DNA of 64,000 nt, taken from positions 62,001 to 126,000 of the forward strand of contig JAHHGZ010000005.1 in NCBI GenBank assembly GCA_019359595.1. The letters are read 5' to 3'. Positions 36,281 to 44,826 of this stretch are shown here, in pieces; within the stretch, counting starts at the first letter, position 1, and each line of letters starts with the position of its first letter. A model generated the notes under the pieces. That model was not told the DNA's origin, ran no database searches, and worked only from the letters and a program-made list of their open reading frames with translations. Both the position numbers and the translations under genes were made by a program. This stretch comes from Cyanomargarita calcarea GSE-NOS-MK-12-04C. GTDB taxonomy: Bacteria; Cyanobacteriota; Cyanobacteriia; Cyanobacteriales; Nostocaceae.

Positions 36281-36772
36281 ATGCAATCTCAAGTAAAAGG
36301 TATACCTGTGAATACTGGTATTGACGAAGAAAGCCGCAAGAAAATTGCTGATGGGCTGTCTGGGATGTTGGCTGACAGTTATACGCTATATTTGAAAACT
36401 CACAACTTCCACTGGAATGTCACAGGCCCGATGTTCCAAACCTTACATTTGATGTTCGAGACGCAGTATACAGAATTAGCTCTCGCAGTTGATTTAATTG
36501 CCGAACGGATTAGAGCGCTGGGCTATCCTGCACCTGGTACTTATAGCGATTATGTCAAACTAAGCTCGATTCCGGAAACTGCCGGGGTGCCCAAAGCTAC
36601 AGAAATGATTCGTTTGTTGGTAGAAGGACAAGAAGCCGTAGTCAGAACCGCACGCTCTATCTTCCCCATCGTGGATCAAGTAAACGACGAACCCACAGCC
36701 GATTTATTGACTCAGCGGATGCAATTACACGAAAAGAATGCTTGGATGCTGAGAAGTTTGTTGGAAGAATAG
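36281..36772 (+). CDS. dps: Dps-family ferritin-like protein
   Basis: The 163-residue protein carries the inter-subunit ferroxidase residues of Dps: H44 (FHWN), H56 (TLHLMFE), E60, D71 and E75 (VDLIAER). Dps dodecamers oxidise iron with hydrogen peroxide and store it, protecting DNA. E60 replaces the Asp of E. coli Dps, a common variation. It probably shares a transcript with the sulfiredoxin gene upstream. Confidence 0.92.
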   Translation: MQSQVKGIPVNTGIDEESRKKIADGLSGMLADSYTLYLKTHNFHWNVTGPMFQTLHLMFETQYTELALAVDLIAERIRALGYPAPGTYSDYVKLSSIPETAGVPKATEMIRLLVEGQEAVVRTARSIFPIVDQVNDEPTADLLTQRMQLHEKNAWMLRSLLEE

Positions 36773-36775
36773 TTA

Positions 36776-36853
36776 TTGGTTAGTGGTTGTTGGTTATTGG
36801 TTAGTGGATAGTGGGTAGTAGGGGAGACAACCAACAACTAACAACTAACAACC
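36776..36853. repeat. Opposed heptamer tracts before the HTH-GrpE gene
   Basis: Degenerate ggttagt/ggttgtt heptamers are followed by ccaacaactaacaactaacaacc, the complementary sense, so the transcript could fold. The second tract touches the ATG of the next gene, leaving no normal ribosome site. Confidence 0.7.
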
Positions 36854-37546
36854 ATGTCTAATACCGATTTCACCAATCAGTTGCAATCTTTAATGCAGCT
36901 GGTTGGTATTTCTAGTTTTAAGGCTCTGAGTCGCGCCACAGGTGTCTCAGAGCGTCAGTTATTGCGGCTGCGACGGGGAGAAGTTGAGCAAATACGGGTG
37001 GATGTACTGCTCAAACTGTCGCAGAAACTGCAGATATCGCTGAGTGAGTTAGTAGAAACTTTTTCGAGTCCTGATCTGGAAAAAAAAGAGATATTCAGAA
37101 CTCAGGACACGCTTTCGGGGGATCTGACTACAGGACTAAAAATTGAATTATTAAACGAAATTGCAGATTTAAAAGTAGAGTATGAGCGATCGCGTCATGA
37201 GCTTTCTCAACAACGGTCAAGTTTACTGTCTGAGTTTCAGCAGTCGAGCTTTGGGCTTCTGGAGTCATTGTTAACTCAGTTTCCCACAGCAGCTCAAAAA
37301 GCGCGCGAGAACCCACAGTTAGAAGCAGTCAAAATCCTGCCGTTGGTGGAAAAGCCCCTAGAAAAATTATTGCTTGCGTGGGGTATTGAGGCGATCGCAT
37401 CTATTGGTTCAGAAGTTCCCTACGATCCAGCATTGCACCAATTGATGGAAGGAAAATCACAATTGGGAGAAGCGGTCAAGGTACGTTATGCTGGGTACCG
37501 TCAAGGCAATAAACTGCTTAACCGTGCGAAAGTTAGTCCGGTTTGA
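36854..37546 (+). CDS. HTH (XRE-like) protein with C-terminal GrpE-like domain
   Basis: The 230-residue protein combines an N-terminal Cro/XRE-like helix-turn-helix (SRATGVSERQLLRLRRGEVEQ, about residues 22-45), a coiled-coil middle (85-135) and a C-terminal part resembling the GrpE beta domain: EVPYDPALHQLM...VKVRYAGYRQGNKLLNRAKV. GrpE is the nucleotide exchange factor of DnaK. The fusion suggests a DNA-binding or autoregulated DnaK cochaperone, which is inference. It is not the housekeeping grpE of a dnaK operon. Confidence 0.78.
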   Translation: MSNTDFTNQLQSLMQLVGISSFKALSRATGVSERQLLRLRRGEVEQIRVDVLLKLSQKLQISLSELVETFSSPDLEKKEIFRTQDTLSGDLTTGLKIELLNEIADLKVEYERSRHELSQQRSSLLSEFQQSSFGLLESLLTQFPTAAQKARENPQLEAVKILPLVEKPLEKLLLAWGIEAIASIGSEVPYDPALHQLMEGKSQLGEAVKVRYAGYRQGNKLLNRAKVSPV

Positions 37547-38086
37547 AAGTCCTTAACCTTTCCCTCTTCCCCCCTACCGTGTATATACAAGTTGAAAAAC
37601 AAAGGGACAAGGAGGACTCTAGACGCAATCTTTATCCCTTGTCTCTCCCCTCTACCTTCTCTTGTCCATCAAGCTAGATTTTTATACTTGTGTGTCGTAG
37701 CTTTTCTCCCCACTCATGTTGAGAAAAAAAGATAAATATTGGGAACACTAAAGTTGAAGAGTTCAGCGACACACAGCTACTAAGCAACTAGCTATGGTGC
37801 CGCTAAGTTTCACAAAGACATGGCGGCTCTTTGGAATGTGTTTCGTCACCTGGAGAGAGTACATCTTTTGCGATTACTATTCCCCTACGTCAAAGGAGTT
37901 AGGAGGAGGGGAGTTGAGAGGAACAGAGTTAAAAATCGGAATTAAAGAGTTAACATTTTATCATTTATAAGTACTTAATTATTAGCGTTTGCTAATGACT
38001 CACGATCTAAATATGGCAAGCTTTAGAAAAATGAATTATTATGGTTATGTGCAAGGAAACTTACAAATTCTTTACTTTGATAATTT
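37547..38086. other. 540-bp gap, no gene recognised
   Basis: The region between the HTH-GrpE gene and the STAS gene is AT-rich towards the right and shows neither a supported reading frame nor a clear RNA gene or repeat. Confidence 0.4.
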
Positions 38087-38413
38087 ATGATGCATCAAGT
38101 AAAAATCTTTCAACCAAATGGGATTCTTGACGCTACTAGATCACAAGAATTTAGAGAAAACATCAGTGAAGTTCTTGAAAGCGGTGCGAAAATTGTCTTA
38201 GTTGATTTTCAAAATGTCACCTTTATGGATAGCTCGGGTTTAGGTGCTTTGGTCTTAGCATTCAAAGCTTTACGTGCAGCAGATACCAAGTTAGTTATCT
38301 GCTCCATCAACGAACAAATTAGGATATTATTTGAACTGACAGGTATGGATAAAGTGTTTGAAGTCTTTATCAATCAAGACGATTTTCATCAATCTGTACT
38401 AACTAGAACTTAA
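38087..38413 (+). CDS. STAS-domain anti-sigma factor antagonist
   Basis: The 108-residue protein is a single STAS domain with the phosphorylation motif FMDSSGLGALV (Ser 49/50) and a typical LVICSINEQIRILFELTGMDKVF second half. Such proteins bind a switch kinase when dephosphorylated. The gene is convergent with a PP2C phosphatase gene, their stop codons overlapping at 38410-38413, which makes this phosphatase the obvious partner. Confidence 0.9.
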   Translation: MMHQVKIFQPNGILDATRSQEFRENISEVLESGAKIVLVDFQNVTFMDSSGLGALVLAFKALRAADTKLVICSINEQIRILFELTGMDKVFEVFINQDDFHQSVLTRT

Positions 38414-39552
38414 GGAACATCAAATTTTATTTCTAGTATAGATAAATCATCATCAAAAGCTTCTTTAGAGTTCAAAGCGATCAGGTAATTTAGTACCTGG
38501 TCGAGTTGAAGCTCAAAGCTATTTTGTGAGTCAACAAGTGTTTGAATAAAGCCATCTAAAGTCCAAAGGGTGCCATCAATTTTGGTAATTTCATAAACTC
38601 CATCACTAAAAATATAAAGCGTACTGGATTCTTCAATTTTGCAAAACCCATCTACATATTTTGCTTCGGGAAACATCCCAACTGGCATTCCAGCAGTTCT
38701 CAATTGTCGAACTTCCGTGACGCTTCCAGATTTATGAGATAATAATATTGCAGGTGGATGACCGGCGCTTGCATAAATTAACTGGCGTTTGACTCGGTTA
38801 TAGACTCCATACCAAATAGTGAAGTATTTATCATTTTGATAATTCATTTGGAAGGTATCGTTTAACGCTTTGAGTACATCACTGGGTTGATAGTAATTGA
38901 GGCTTTTGAGAGCATGCGATCGCAGCAGATTTAGTACTGAGACTGAGGGAAGAGTTGCTTTGAGTCCATGTCCGGCAGTGTCCAATAAGTAAATTGCCAA
39001 ATAATCTGGATCTAGCCAATAGTAATCAAAACAATCCCCACCCAGTTGTCGTGAAGGGATGAATCGAGAATTGATAGTAAAGGGTTCGGTCATTGGTGCA
39101 GGTAAGAGCGATCGCACGTATTCTGCCGCTTCTGACATCTCTGTTTCTAAAAGCTGTTTTTGTATTTGTAAATCTCGACTTAGCTGGTGCAAGCGCAATC
39201 CGGCTCTCACCCTTGCTCGCAATTCATTTTGCTCTATGGGTTTAGAAATAAAATCATCAGCACCAGCATCTAATCCTTTAACCCGATCGGCAACTGAATC
39301 TAAGGATGTTAATAAAATAAAAAATGTCGTGGATAATTTCGGGTCTTGTTTGATGCAATCGCATACTTCAAGTCCATTCAAACCGGGCATCATCCAATCA
39401 CAAATAATTAGTGCTGGATAATCAGCCAATGCCTGCTTTATTCCTTCTTCCCCGTTGCTGGCAGTTACTACCTCATAACCTTCTCTTTCCAGCATCCTCT
39501 TTAGCAGTATTCGTACTGCCAAATCATCATCAATTACTAATATTTGAAACAT
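38410..39552 (-). CDS. Response regulator with SpoIIE/RsbU-type PP2C phosphatase
   Basis: The 380-residue protein has a receiver domain (acidic D8-D10, phosphoacceptor D52 in CDWMMPG, K near 105) and, after a coiled coil, a PP2C/SpoIIE domain with metal-binding Asp in GGDCFDYYWL, DTAGHG, IFSDGVYE and FDDDLSIL. Phosphorylation of the receiver probably switches the phosphatase, which would dephosphorylate the neighbouring STAS protein. No anti-sigma kinase is encoded beside them. Confidence 0.92.
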   Translation of the reverse strand: MFQILVIDDDLAVRILLKRMLEREGYEVVTASNGEEGIKQALADYPALIICDWMMPGLNGLEVCDCIKQDPKLSTTFFILLTSLDSVADRVKGLDAGADDFISKPIEQNELRARVRAGLRLHQLSRDLQIQKQLLETEMSEAAEYVRSLLPAPMTEPFTINSRFIPSRQLGGDCFDYYWLDPDYLAIYLLDTAGHGLKATLPSVSVLNLLRSHALKSLNYYQPSDVLKALNDTFQMNYQNDKYFTIWYGVYNRVKRQLIYASAGHPPAILLSHKSGSVTEVRQLRTAGMPVGMFPEAKYVDGFCKIEESSTLYIFSDGVYEITKIDGTLWTLDGFIQTLVDSQNSFELQLDQVLNYLIALNSKEAFDDDLSILEIKFDVP

Positions 39553-39572
39553 AAAGAACAGTGGCTGATAGA

Positions 39573-39607
39573 AGTTAGGAGTTAGGAGTTAGGAGTTAGG
39601 AGTTAGG
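39573..39607. repeat. Five tandem agttagg heptamers
   Basis: Five perfect units lie 20 bp upstream of the phosphatase start, in its 5' region. Same motif as at 26275. Confidence 0.9.
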
Positions 39608-39743
39608 AAGAGCGGAGTTAACAATAATAAATCAAGATAAGAGTAAAATTGAGGAATTTCTAGTTTATAACTCATAACCTTTAACTCCTTACGGTTACGG
39701 CAGTCCCTTGCCCTTATTAACTTTTAACTCCTAACTTTATTTG

Positions 39744-40514
39744 TCATGGGGGTGAAAGGGGATTCATCCACAACAGGATAGTGCGCTTGAGTTGGTTGAG
39801 GTCGCGGTATACTTCTTGTTTGAACCACTGCCCCAAAGCATCAAAGGGTGTAAAGGATGTTCCCGTCTGCCATTTGATATCTTGAGCTAAAGGTGTTGTG
39901 TGGCTTCCTGGTAGAGTTTGTGCGGTCACCATCCCTGGAAAGCGTTCTTGTAACAGTTCTGTTAAAGATGTTGATTGGTCAAGGGTATCGTTATTAAATT
40001 TTACAAGTAAGTTGCGCCGAACATTGTAGCGTTCTTTCACTAGTTGGTTAGTTTCTAGAGGTGAAGGAGTGAACTCAATCATCGCCAAAGCTGAGTTAAA
40101 CTGTTCCACTAAGGGAATAGCATCGCTAGCTGTATAGTTGTTAAAAGATATAAAAATATTACCTGCCCTATCTATTGCAAACAGACTTCCAATCAGCAAG
40201 TGCAGTTTGCAGCCCATGCTGTGTCCGACACCATAAATCGGGAGGTAGCGCTTGCGTAAAGCTGACGAGTCTTGCAACCGTTCGAGAGTGCGCTCGAACT
40301 TGAGCAGTACAGATTTAGCGATCGCGGTATGATCTAACGTATTCACAAAGGGTGTGGCAATTACAACATAACCCTTTTCTGCCAACTGTTCCAACAACCA
40401 ACGGTAGGTGATGTGGGGTGCTGTCGCGACAAAAGCACCCCCCAAGAAATGTATAATGCCGATGGGATTTCGGGGAATGAGTACCCAGTTACCAGAGACT
40501 TCTTTCCAATCCAT
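39744..40514 (-). CDS. DUF1350 family alpha/beta-hydrolase-like protein
   Basis: The 256-residue protein fits DUF1350: IGIIHFLGGAFVATAPHITYR at the start and GVGHSMGCKLHL with a Ser at the nucleophile-elbow position. The family occurs in cyanobacteria and plastids. Enzymatic activity is unknown. It has no signal peptide. Its neighbours give no hint. Confidence 0.85.
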   Translation of the reverse strand: MDWKEVSGNWVLIPRNPIGIIHFLGGAFVATAPHITYRWLLEQLAEKGYVVIATPFVNTLDHTAIAKSVLLKFERTLERLQDSSALRKRYLPIYGVGHSMGCKLHLLIGSLFAIDRAGNIFISFNNYTASDAIPLVEQFNSALAMIEFTPSPLETNQLVKERYNVRRNLLVKFNNDTLDQSTSLTELLQERFPGMVTAQTLPGSHTTPLAQDIKWQTGTSFTPFDALGQWFKQEVYRDLNQLKRTILLWMNPLSPP

Positions 40515-40670
40515 ACCGAAAAAAGGTGCAAGTAAAAAGTAAAAACTAAAATGTTAATACATCTTTATGGTAATGCTTGTTCAAGTCTCTTGCTGCCTAT
40601 TCCTGACTCCAGGTAAAATTTCTAATTTTGGAGATGACAAACACAGGGCAAAAAAAGCAATACATTCTAA

Positions 40671-40835
40671 GAGGATGTAAGGATGCGTATTATTATTAAC
40701 ATTCAAATCCCCGAAACCTAACCCCCCTAAGAGAAGGGGGTTTAAAAGCCTCTCTCCTAGGAGAGAGGTACTCGCAGGGAAGCAAGCTATGGAGAGAGGT
40801 TTTTGGTAATCTTTATGACGCATCCTTACATCCTC
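40671..40835. mobile_element. MITE-like element with 18-bp perfect inverted repeats
   Basis: The element is bounded by GAGGATGTAAGGATGCGT (40671-40688) and its exact complement (40818-40835), with TAA on each side (40668-40670 and 40836-40838) as a possible target duplication. Inside are GC-rich palindromes (aaccccc/gggggtt and ctctctcctaggagagag). It has no transposase. A reading frame across it is not credible as a gene. Confidence 0.75.
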
Positions 40836-40961
40836 TAATGTTGAGGATAGGCAGTGCGTGCAAAAGTTTTATTCTCGCTGTTCTTTTTAAGACCCCGACC
40901 GTTCTCAGGGTCGTTTGTTTTGAGTTAGGGTTCCAATCCCCATTCTTCCTTCTTCCTTCAT

Positions 40962-41681
40962 TCAATGGTGACTTTGCAACCTTCTCATTTCATGTTGTAC
41001 ATCCAATGCAATCTGCAACGCTTCATTCAGCAATCTTCCATGTTCGCTGGCCTGTTCGCTAGCTTGCATTGCAGTTAAAGTTGCTAAATTATTAGCAAAC
41101 AATTCCGTATTACTAATAATAAAGTTTTTATTCTCTCGTAAAATTTTTTCTGTTTTCAAAGCGCGGATTAAATCCGATCTTGTGAGAAATAATGCTTCCA
41201 GAACTCTCTTTCTTTCCTTGATCGTAACTTCTGGATTGCCTGCTGCTTCTATTTCATCGTTAATATGTATCGCTTTGATAACAGAGTTATACCGCTCAAC
41301 ATCCATTAAAATACTTTTTAAAGAATGAGTGACACTTTCTTGGAGAATTTTGGTTCTTTTTTTCCACAGAAAATACAATAAAGTTTGGGCAGTACCTAAA
41401 CCAAAAACAGTTAATATAATTAATAAAATCCAGGATGGAATGGGCATCCATGCCGCAAACATTTTAATAAAAACATCCAATAGAATATAACTAAAAACAA
41501 AACCAGAAAATCCAATAAAAAATACTGTAACCCCTTCAGAACCTTTGAGCTTTTCGATATATTGCCTTGCCAATCCTTTCATAGGATTAACAATGAGTAA
41601 GAGTTCATTGTTCACAGGCAAATTAGTTAATTTTTGCAGTTCCTTTGGAGTAATCTCCAATCCCTGTAAATCGTCTCGCAC
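40962..41681 (-). CDS. Unknown membrane protein with two predicted spans
   Basis: The 239-residue protein is not recognised. It has two hydrophobic segments near residues 50-70 and 80-105 (VFFIGFSGFVFSYILLDVF and PSWILLIILTVFGLGTAQTLL). A charged, helical C-terminal half with LFLTRSDLIRALKTEKIL and an Ala/Glu-rich end may form a coiled coil. The frame is clean and the start ATG at 41681 is plausible. Confidence 0.65.
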   Translation of the reverse strand: MRDDLQGLEITPKELQKLTNLPVNNELLLIVNPMKGLARQYIEKLKGSEGVTVFFIGFSGFVFSYILLDVFIKMFAAWMPIPSWILLIILTVFGLGTAQTLLYFLWKKRTKILQESVTHSLKSILMDVERYNSVIKAIHINDEIEAAGNPEVTIKERKRVLEALFLTRSDLIRALKTEKILRENKNFIISNTELFANNLATLTAMQASEQASEHGRLLNEALQIALDVQHEMRRLQSHH

Positions 41682-42070
41682 AGATATGGTGTCTCCGTTA
41701 AAATAATTGTATATTACTATATAGCAATCAAATTTTCATATTATAAATCACCTAGGCACTTTCAGATTTTTTTTGACAAAAATTAATTATAGCAGCCAAG
41801 ATGTGACTAGGTAAGGTCGTGCGGACTATGTTTCTGCTGGATTATATTTCCAATCTCAGTTTGAGCCGGGAAATCACTGCGGTAACAAATTTCTCGACTG
41901 GGTGTTTTTTGGTATCTTGGAGCAATATTTGGTAGCAGCTTGGATTTTTCCCCAAACTGGGGATATCTCTACATTTATGACATATTGTCACTCATGATAG
42001 AGTTATTTACTGCTAAAGTAAGCAGTAATACTAGTGCAGCCCCGTTTTTGCGGCAGGCCCCATCGAGTTA
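41682..42070. other. 389-bp gap without a recognised feature
   Basis: Apart from a short hairpin (tactgct/agcagta near 42010) I see no gene, RNA or repeat that I can support. Confidence 0.4.
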
Positions 42071-42649
42071 CTATTGATCTAACCAGTTAAGCAGCCCAAG
42101 CGAAGTCACACCTCCAGCAAAGTGAGCACCAATCAGATTGATGTTTGCCAACACTACAAAAATATCCAACGGACGAATGAAATTCACAGAGGTATAAGCT
42201 GCCACACCTGGAGGTAGTGTTAGAACTTTCGCCACTAAGACAGCAATGGTCACTTCAGATGCCAAAAAAGCTAACAATAGCCCTATCAAGCTAACGATTA
42301 ATCCGATTTGTAATACTTGAATTACGTCCTCTTTCCTTGGATGTAGTTCCCGATCGGGTGACTGTAAAAGTTTGTCTAAACGCTTGTAACGGAAACCCCA
42401 ATAGAGCCTGAAACATAGCACTAAGATTCCAACTATACCAACAAAGACTCCAAACCCCATGACCGGATTCGTCGTTGCTTGGAAAGTAAGATTACGGCTA
42501 AATATAGCCAAGAACAAAGCCAAGCTAGAAACAGCACCTAGTGCTAACTGTGCCCAAAAGCTAAACTGTCCTACTACGTGAAAAGTAGCTGCAAATTTTT
42601 TTTTAGTTGGTGCAGGTAAGTACGACTTTAAATCGCTCATCATGCTCAT
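42071..42649 (-). CDS. DUF3611 family membrane protein
   Basis: The 192-residue protein matches the cyanobacterial and plastid DUF3611 family: a FHVVGQFSFWAQLALGAVS first span, a second near 65-85 (GFGVFVGIVGILVLCFRLYW), a third near 110-140 and a last near 160-185 with LDIFVVLANINLIGAHFAG. The role is unknown. It has no operon partner. Confidence 0.87.
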   Translation of the reverse strand: MSMMSDLKSYLPAPTKKKFAATFHVVGQFSFWAQLALGAVSSLALFLAIFSRNLTFQATTNPVMGFGVFVGIVGILVLCFRLYWGFRYKRLDKLLQSPDRELHPRKEDVIQVLQIGLIVSLIGLLLAFLASEVTIAVLVAKVLTLPPGVAAYTSVNFIRPLDIFVVLANINLIGAHFAGGVTSLGLLNWLDQ

Positions 42650-42939
42650 CCTCTAATAACATAAGATAAATTATCTTTTTAATTCTGGTAATCGCTCAGG
42701 CGAGTCGTATCTAAAATGTAAAACAGTCTGAGAATTTTAGCTGTTAATTAATGTAAAACTATTTTGATAACAAATTTTATTGTAAAAATAATCACTCCTA
42801 TGAAAGAATCTTTCATTATTAGTTTAACAAAGCTAGAATACCTACACATTTCGATTTTTTAGGCAAAACCCCGAGCAGTATTAGGGCGCAGAGGCACTTA
42901 CTCGAAATTTTCATTTATTTGAAAAGGGCTACTTAAATC

Positions 42940-43542
42940 TTAACCAAGTCGAATAGCATTGATAAATTCTGTTCTTGCTTCAAGTATTGAAGGGATTAAA
43001 ATACAACGTACTAATAAATCTAAATCTAAATCTAATTCTGGCAGTAGTTCGCTACGATAAATTTGCTCATAGTTATTATCGCGGAGTCTATATAGAGAAA
43101 GTTGATTATTTTCCCAAAACCAAACTTCAGTGATGTTAAACCGCTTATATTTTTCCAGTTTGTCTATACTGCCACTGGTGATATTGATTTCAATTCCTAA
43201 ATCGGGATTTTCTTTCTTTGTTCCTAAATAATAAGACTCGTCAGGTTCAAATGAAGCCCCCTTTTCTTCCGCACGACGAGTTGCACTACCTACAGGGATG
43301 AAATTTATACCTTTCTCGCAAAAGTAGAGTTCTAAGAAAAAACCAAAAATGGTTTTCAGCATTTCGTGTTGTTCACCAAGCGTCATAAACTCCACACACC
43401 CATCAAGATATATTATCCGCAATCCCGGCGCGTCTTTTGTTAATGATTCAATTTTCTCAAATTCTTCCCAACTGTAATAACCCGGTAGGAGAAACCGTTG
43501 TTCTTGCTGTGGGGTAACTTTATTTAAGATTTGTGGAGTCAT
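42940..43542 (-). CDS. Uma2 family (DUF820) putative nuclease
   Basis: The 200-residue protein has Uma2 features with a standard core: LPGYYSWEEFEKIE near the start, LDGCVEFMTLGEQHE, ESYYLG, then NPDLGIEINITSGSIDKL with the catalytic-type Asp and Glu, and EVWFWENNQLSLYRL. The PD-(D/E)XK-like residues appear intact, unlike the relative at 22808. The biological role of this abundant family is unknown. Confidence 0.87.
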   Translation of the reverse strand: MTPQILNKVTPQQEQRFLLPGYYSWEEFEKIESLTKDAPGLRIIYLDGCVEFMTLGEQHEMLKTIFGFFLELYFCEKGINFIPVGSATRRAEEKGASFEPDESYYLGTKKENPDLGIEINITSGSIDKLEKYKRFNITEVWFWENNQLSLYRLRDNNYEQIYRSELLPELDLDLDLLVRCILIPSILEARTEFINAIRLG

Positions 43543-43827
43543 AGCGATCGCCTTTTTTTAGAATTTCATTAAATTAATCTTGGATAATTGATGTAATAGC
43601 CTAGAATAGATTTTAGTTTGTAGGTTGAGTTAGGCGGATATAACACATTTAATTTTAACCAAAAATTCTATTTTGTGCATTAACTCATCGCATCTTGCTA
43701 CTATTGCCTTAACCCAACCTACAATTATTTACTTTTATTTTCCACGATGACGCGAGCTTCTTTTCAAAGAAGGCGATCGCCGTCGAGATGGTAGCAAGGT
43801 ACAGCACTTTGCAAGTAAATGAAGTAC

Positions 43828-43864
43828 ACCCCCTCCCCTTGGCAAGGGGAGGGTTGGGGAGGGG
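43828..43864. repeat. GC-rich palindrome
   Basis: The pair cccctccccttg and caaggggaggg, followed by ttggggagggg, is the common intergenic palindrome also seen inside the left-edge ATPase gene and the 17797 element. Confidence 0.7.
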
Positions 43865-43910
43865 TATTTCTGTACCTCACAAAGTTGAAATTTGCTGTAT
43901 ATCGTCGGCT

Positions 43911-44105
43911 GCCGACACCCTATTCGTGTGGGGCTATACGGACAAAGCCCACCTGCGTGGGCTAAAATATGAGTCGGTGGGTGTTATTTGGACATTAAGG
44001 CTGGGAAAAATATAGTTATGCCTATTTCTGTATGAAGATGCAATTGATAGCCTCCCTCGCGTTGGTGGGCTTTGTTTGTAGAGCCCCACACGAATAGGGT
44101 GAGGG
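43911..44105. repeat. Inverted pair of REP-like units left of the transposase
   Basis: One unit (43911-43972: gccgacaccc, ggggctatacgg, agcccacctgcgtgggct) faces a second in inverted sense (44048-44105: ggtgggctttgtttgtagagccccacacg, then agggtgagggg). The pair resembles a bacterial interspersed mosaic element and ends 56 bp before the transposase start. Confidence 0.8.
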
Positions 44106-44161
44106 GCATTTGACGCAGAATCGGTATTAACCACATTTTAGATATCAAAAAATCCAGGAAA

Positions 44162-44569
44162 ATGCCGAAAAATTTTACGCAATTATATTTGCATTGTGTT
44201 TGGGCAACTTGGGATAGATTGCCATTGGTTACAACAGATATTCAAGATATTGTTTATGCGGCAATTGTTAAACAATGTAGTGATTTAGGATGTACAGTAA
44301 TTGCTGTGGGTGGGGTTGCAGATCATGTACATCTTTTAATTAATTTTCCGGCTACTTTAACAGTATCTGAACTGATAGGCAAAGCTAAAGGAAGTTCTTC
44401 CCATCTGATTACTCATGAAATTAAACCAGGAAACTTTTTTAAATGGCAAGGTGCTTATGGTGCATTCACCGTCAGTTATCATAACATTGACCAAATAGCC
44501 AATTACATCAGAAATCAAGCCAAGCATCACAGCCAGAAATCTCTGATTCTGGATTGGGAAATGCAATAA
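44162..44569 (+). CDS. IS200-like Y1 transposase, REP-associated (RAYT-like)
   Basis: The 135-residue HUH-family transposase is complete: N-terminal YLHCVWATWDRLPL, the HUH motif DHVHLLI (residues near 54-60) and a likely catalytic Tyr in IANYIRNQAKHH near residue 117. Such enzymes cut single-stranded DNA at hairpins. No tnpB is adjacent. The gene is bracketed on both sides by inverted pairs of REP-like palindromes of one family, with related units elsewhere in the window. That layout is the hallmark of REP-associated tyrosine transposases, which are thought to have spread REPs and to be non-self-mobile. IS200 proper would have one small hairpin per end instead. Confidence 0.85.
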   Translation: MPKNFTQLYLHCVWATWDRLPLVTTDIQDIVYAAIVKQCSDLGCTVIAVGGVADHVHLLINFPATLTVSELIGKAKGSSSHLITHEIKPGNFFKWQGAYGAFTVSYHNIDQIANYIRNQAKHHSQKSLILDWEMQ

Positions 44570-44588
44570 TGTAGCAAAAAACGTTCGT

Positions 44589-44761
44589 AGCCGACACCCT
44601 AGAAGGGTGCGGCTATACGGACAAAGCCCACCTGCGTGGGCTAAAATATGAAGGTATTTTGTAAAGTTATGAATATCTAATACCATTTCTTTATAAAGAT
44701 GCAATTAATAGCCCACGCAGGTGGGCTTCGTTTGTATAGCCCCACACGAATAGGGTGAGGG
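44589..44761. repeat. Inverted pair of REP-like units right of the transposase
   Basis: Units at 44589-44652 (ccgacaccctagaagggt, ggctatacgg, agcccacctgcgtgggct) and 44710-44761 (inverted, agcccacgcaggtgggct, then atagccccacacg and agggtgaggg) mirror the left pair. The spacer shares aagatgcaatt(a/g)atagcc with the left side. Confidence 0.8.
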
Positions 44762-44826
44762 CATAAACCGCAAATCTACGCATCAAAACACCTCTTTATC
44801 AGCCTACATCTGCGGTTAAAAAATCC

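Noticed and set aside
40581-40823. 80-residue open frame on the minus strand
   Set aside because: It lies across the MITE-like inverted-repeat element and its palindromes; not a gene.
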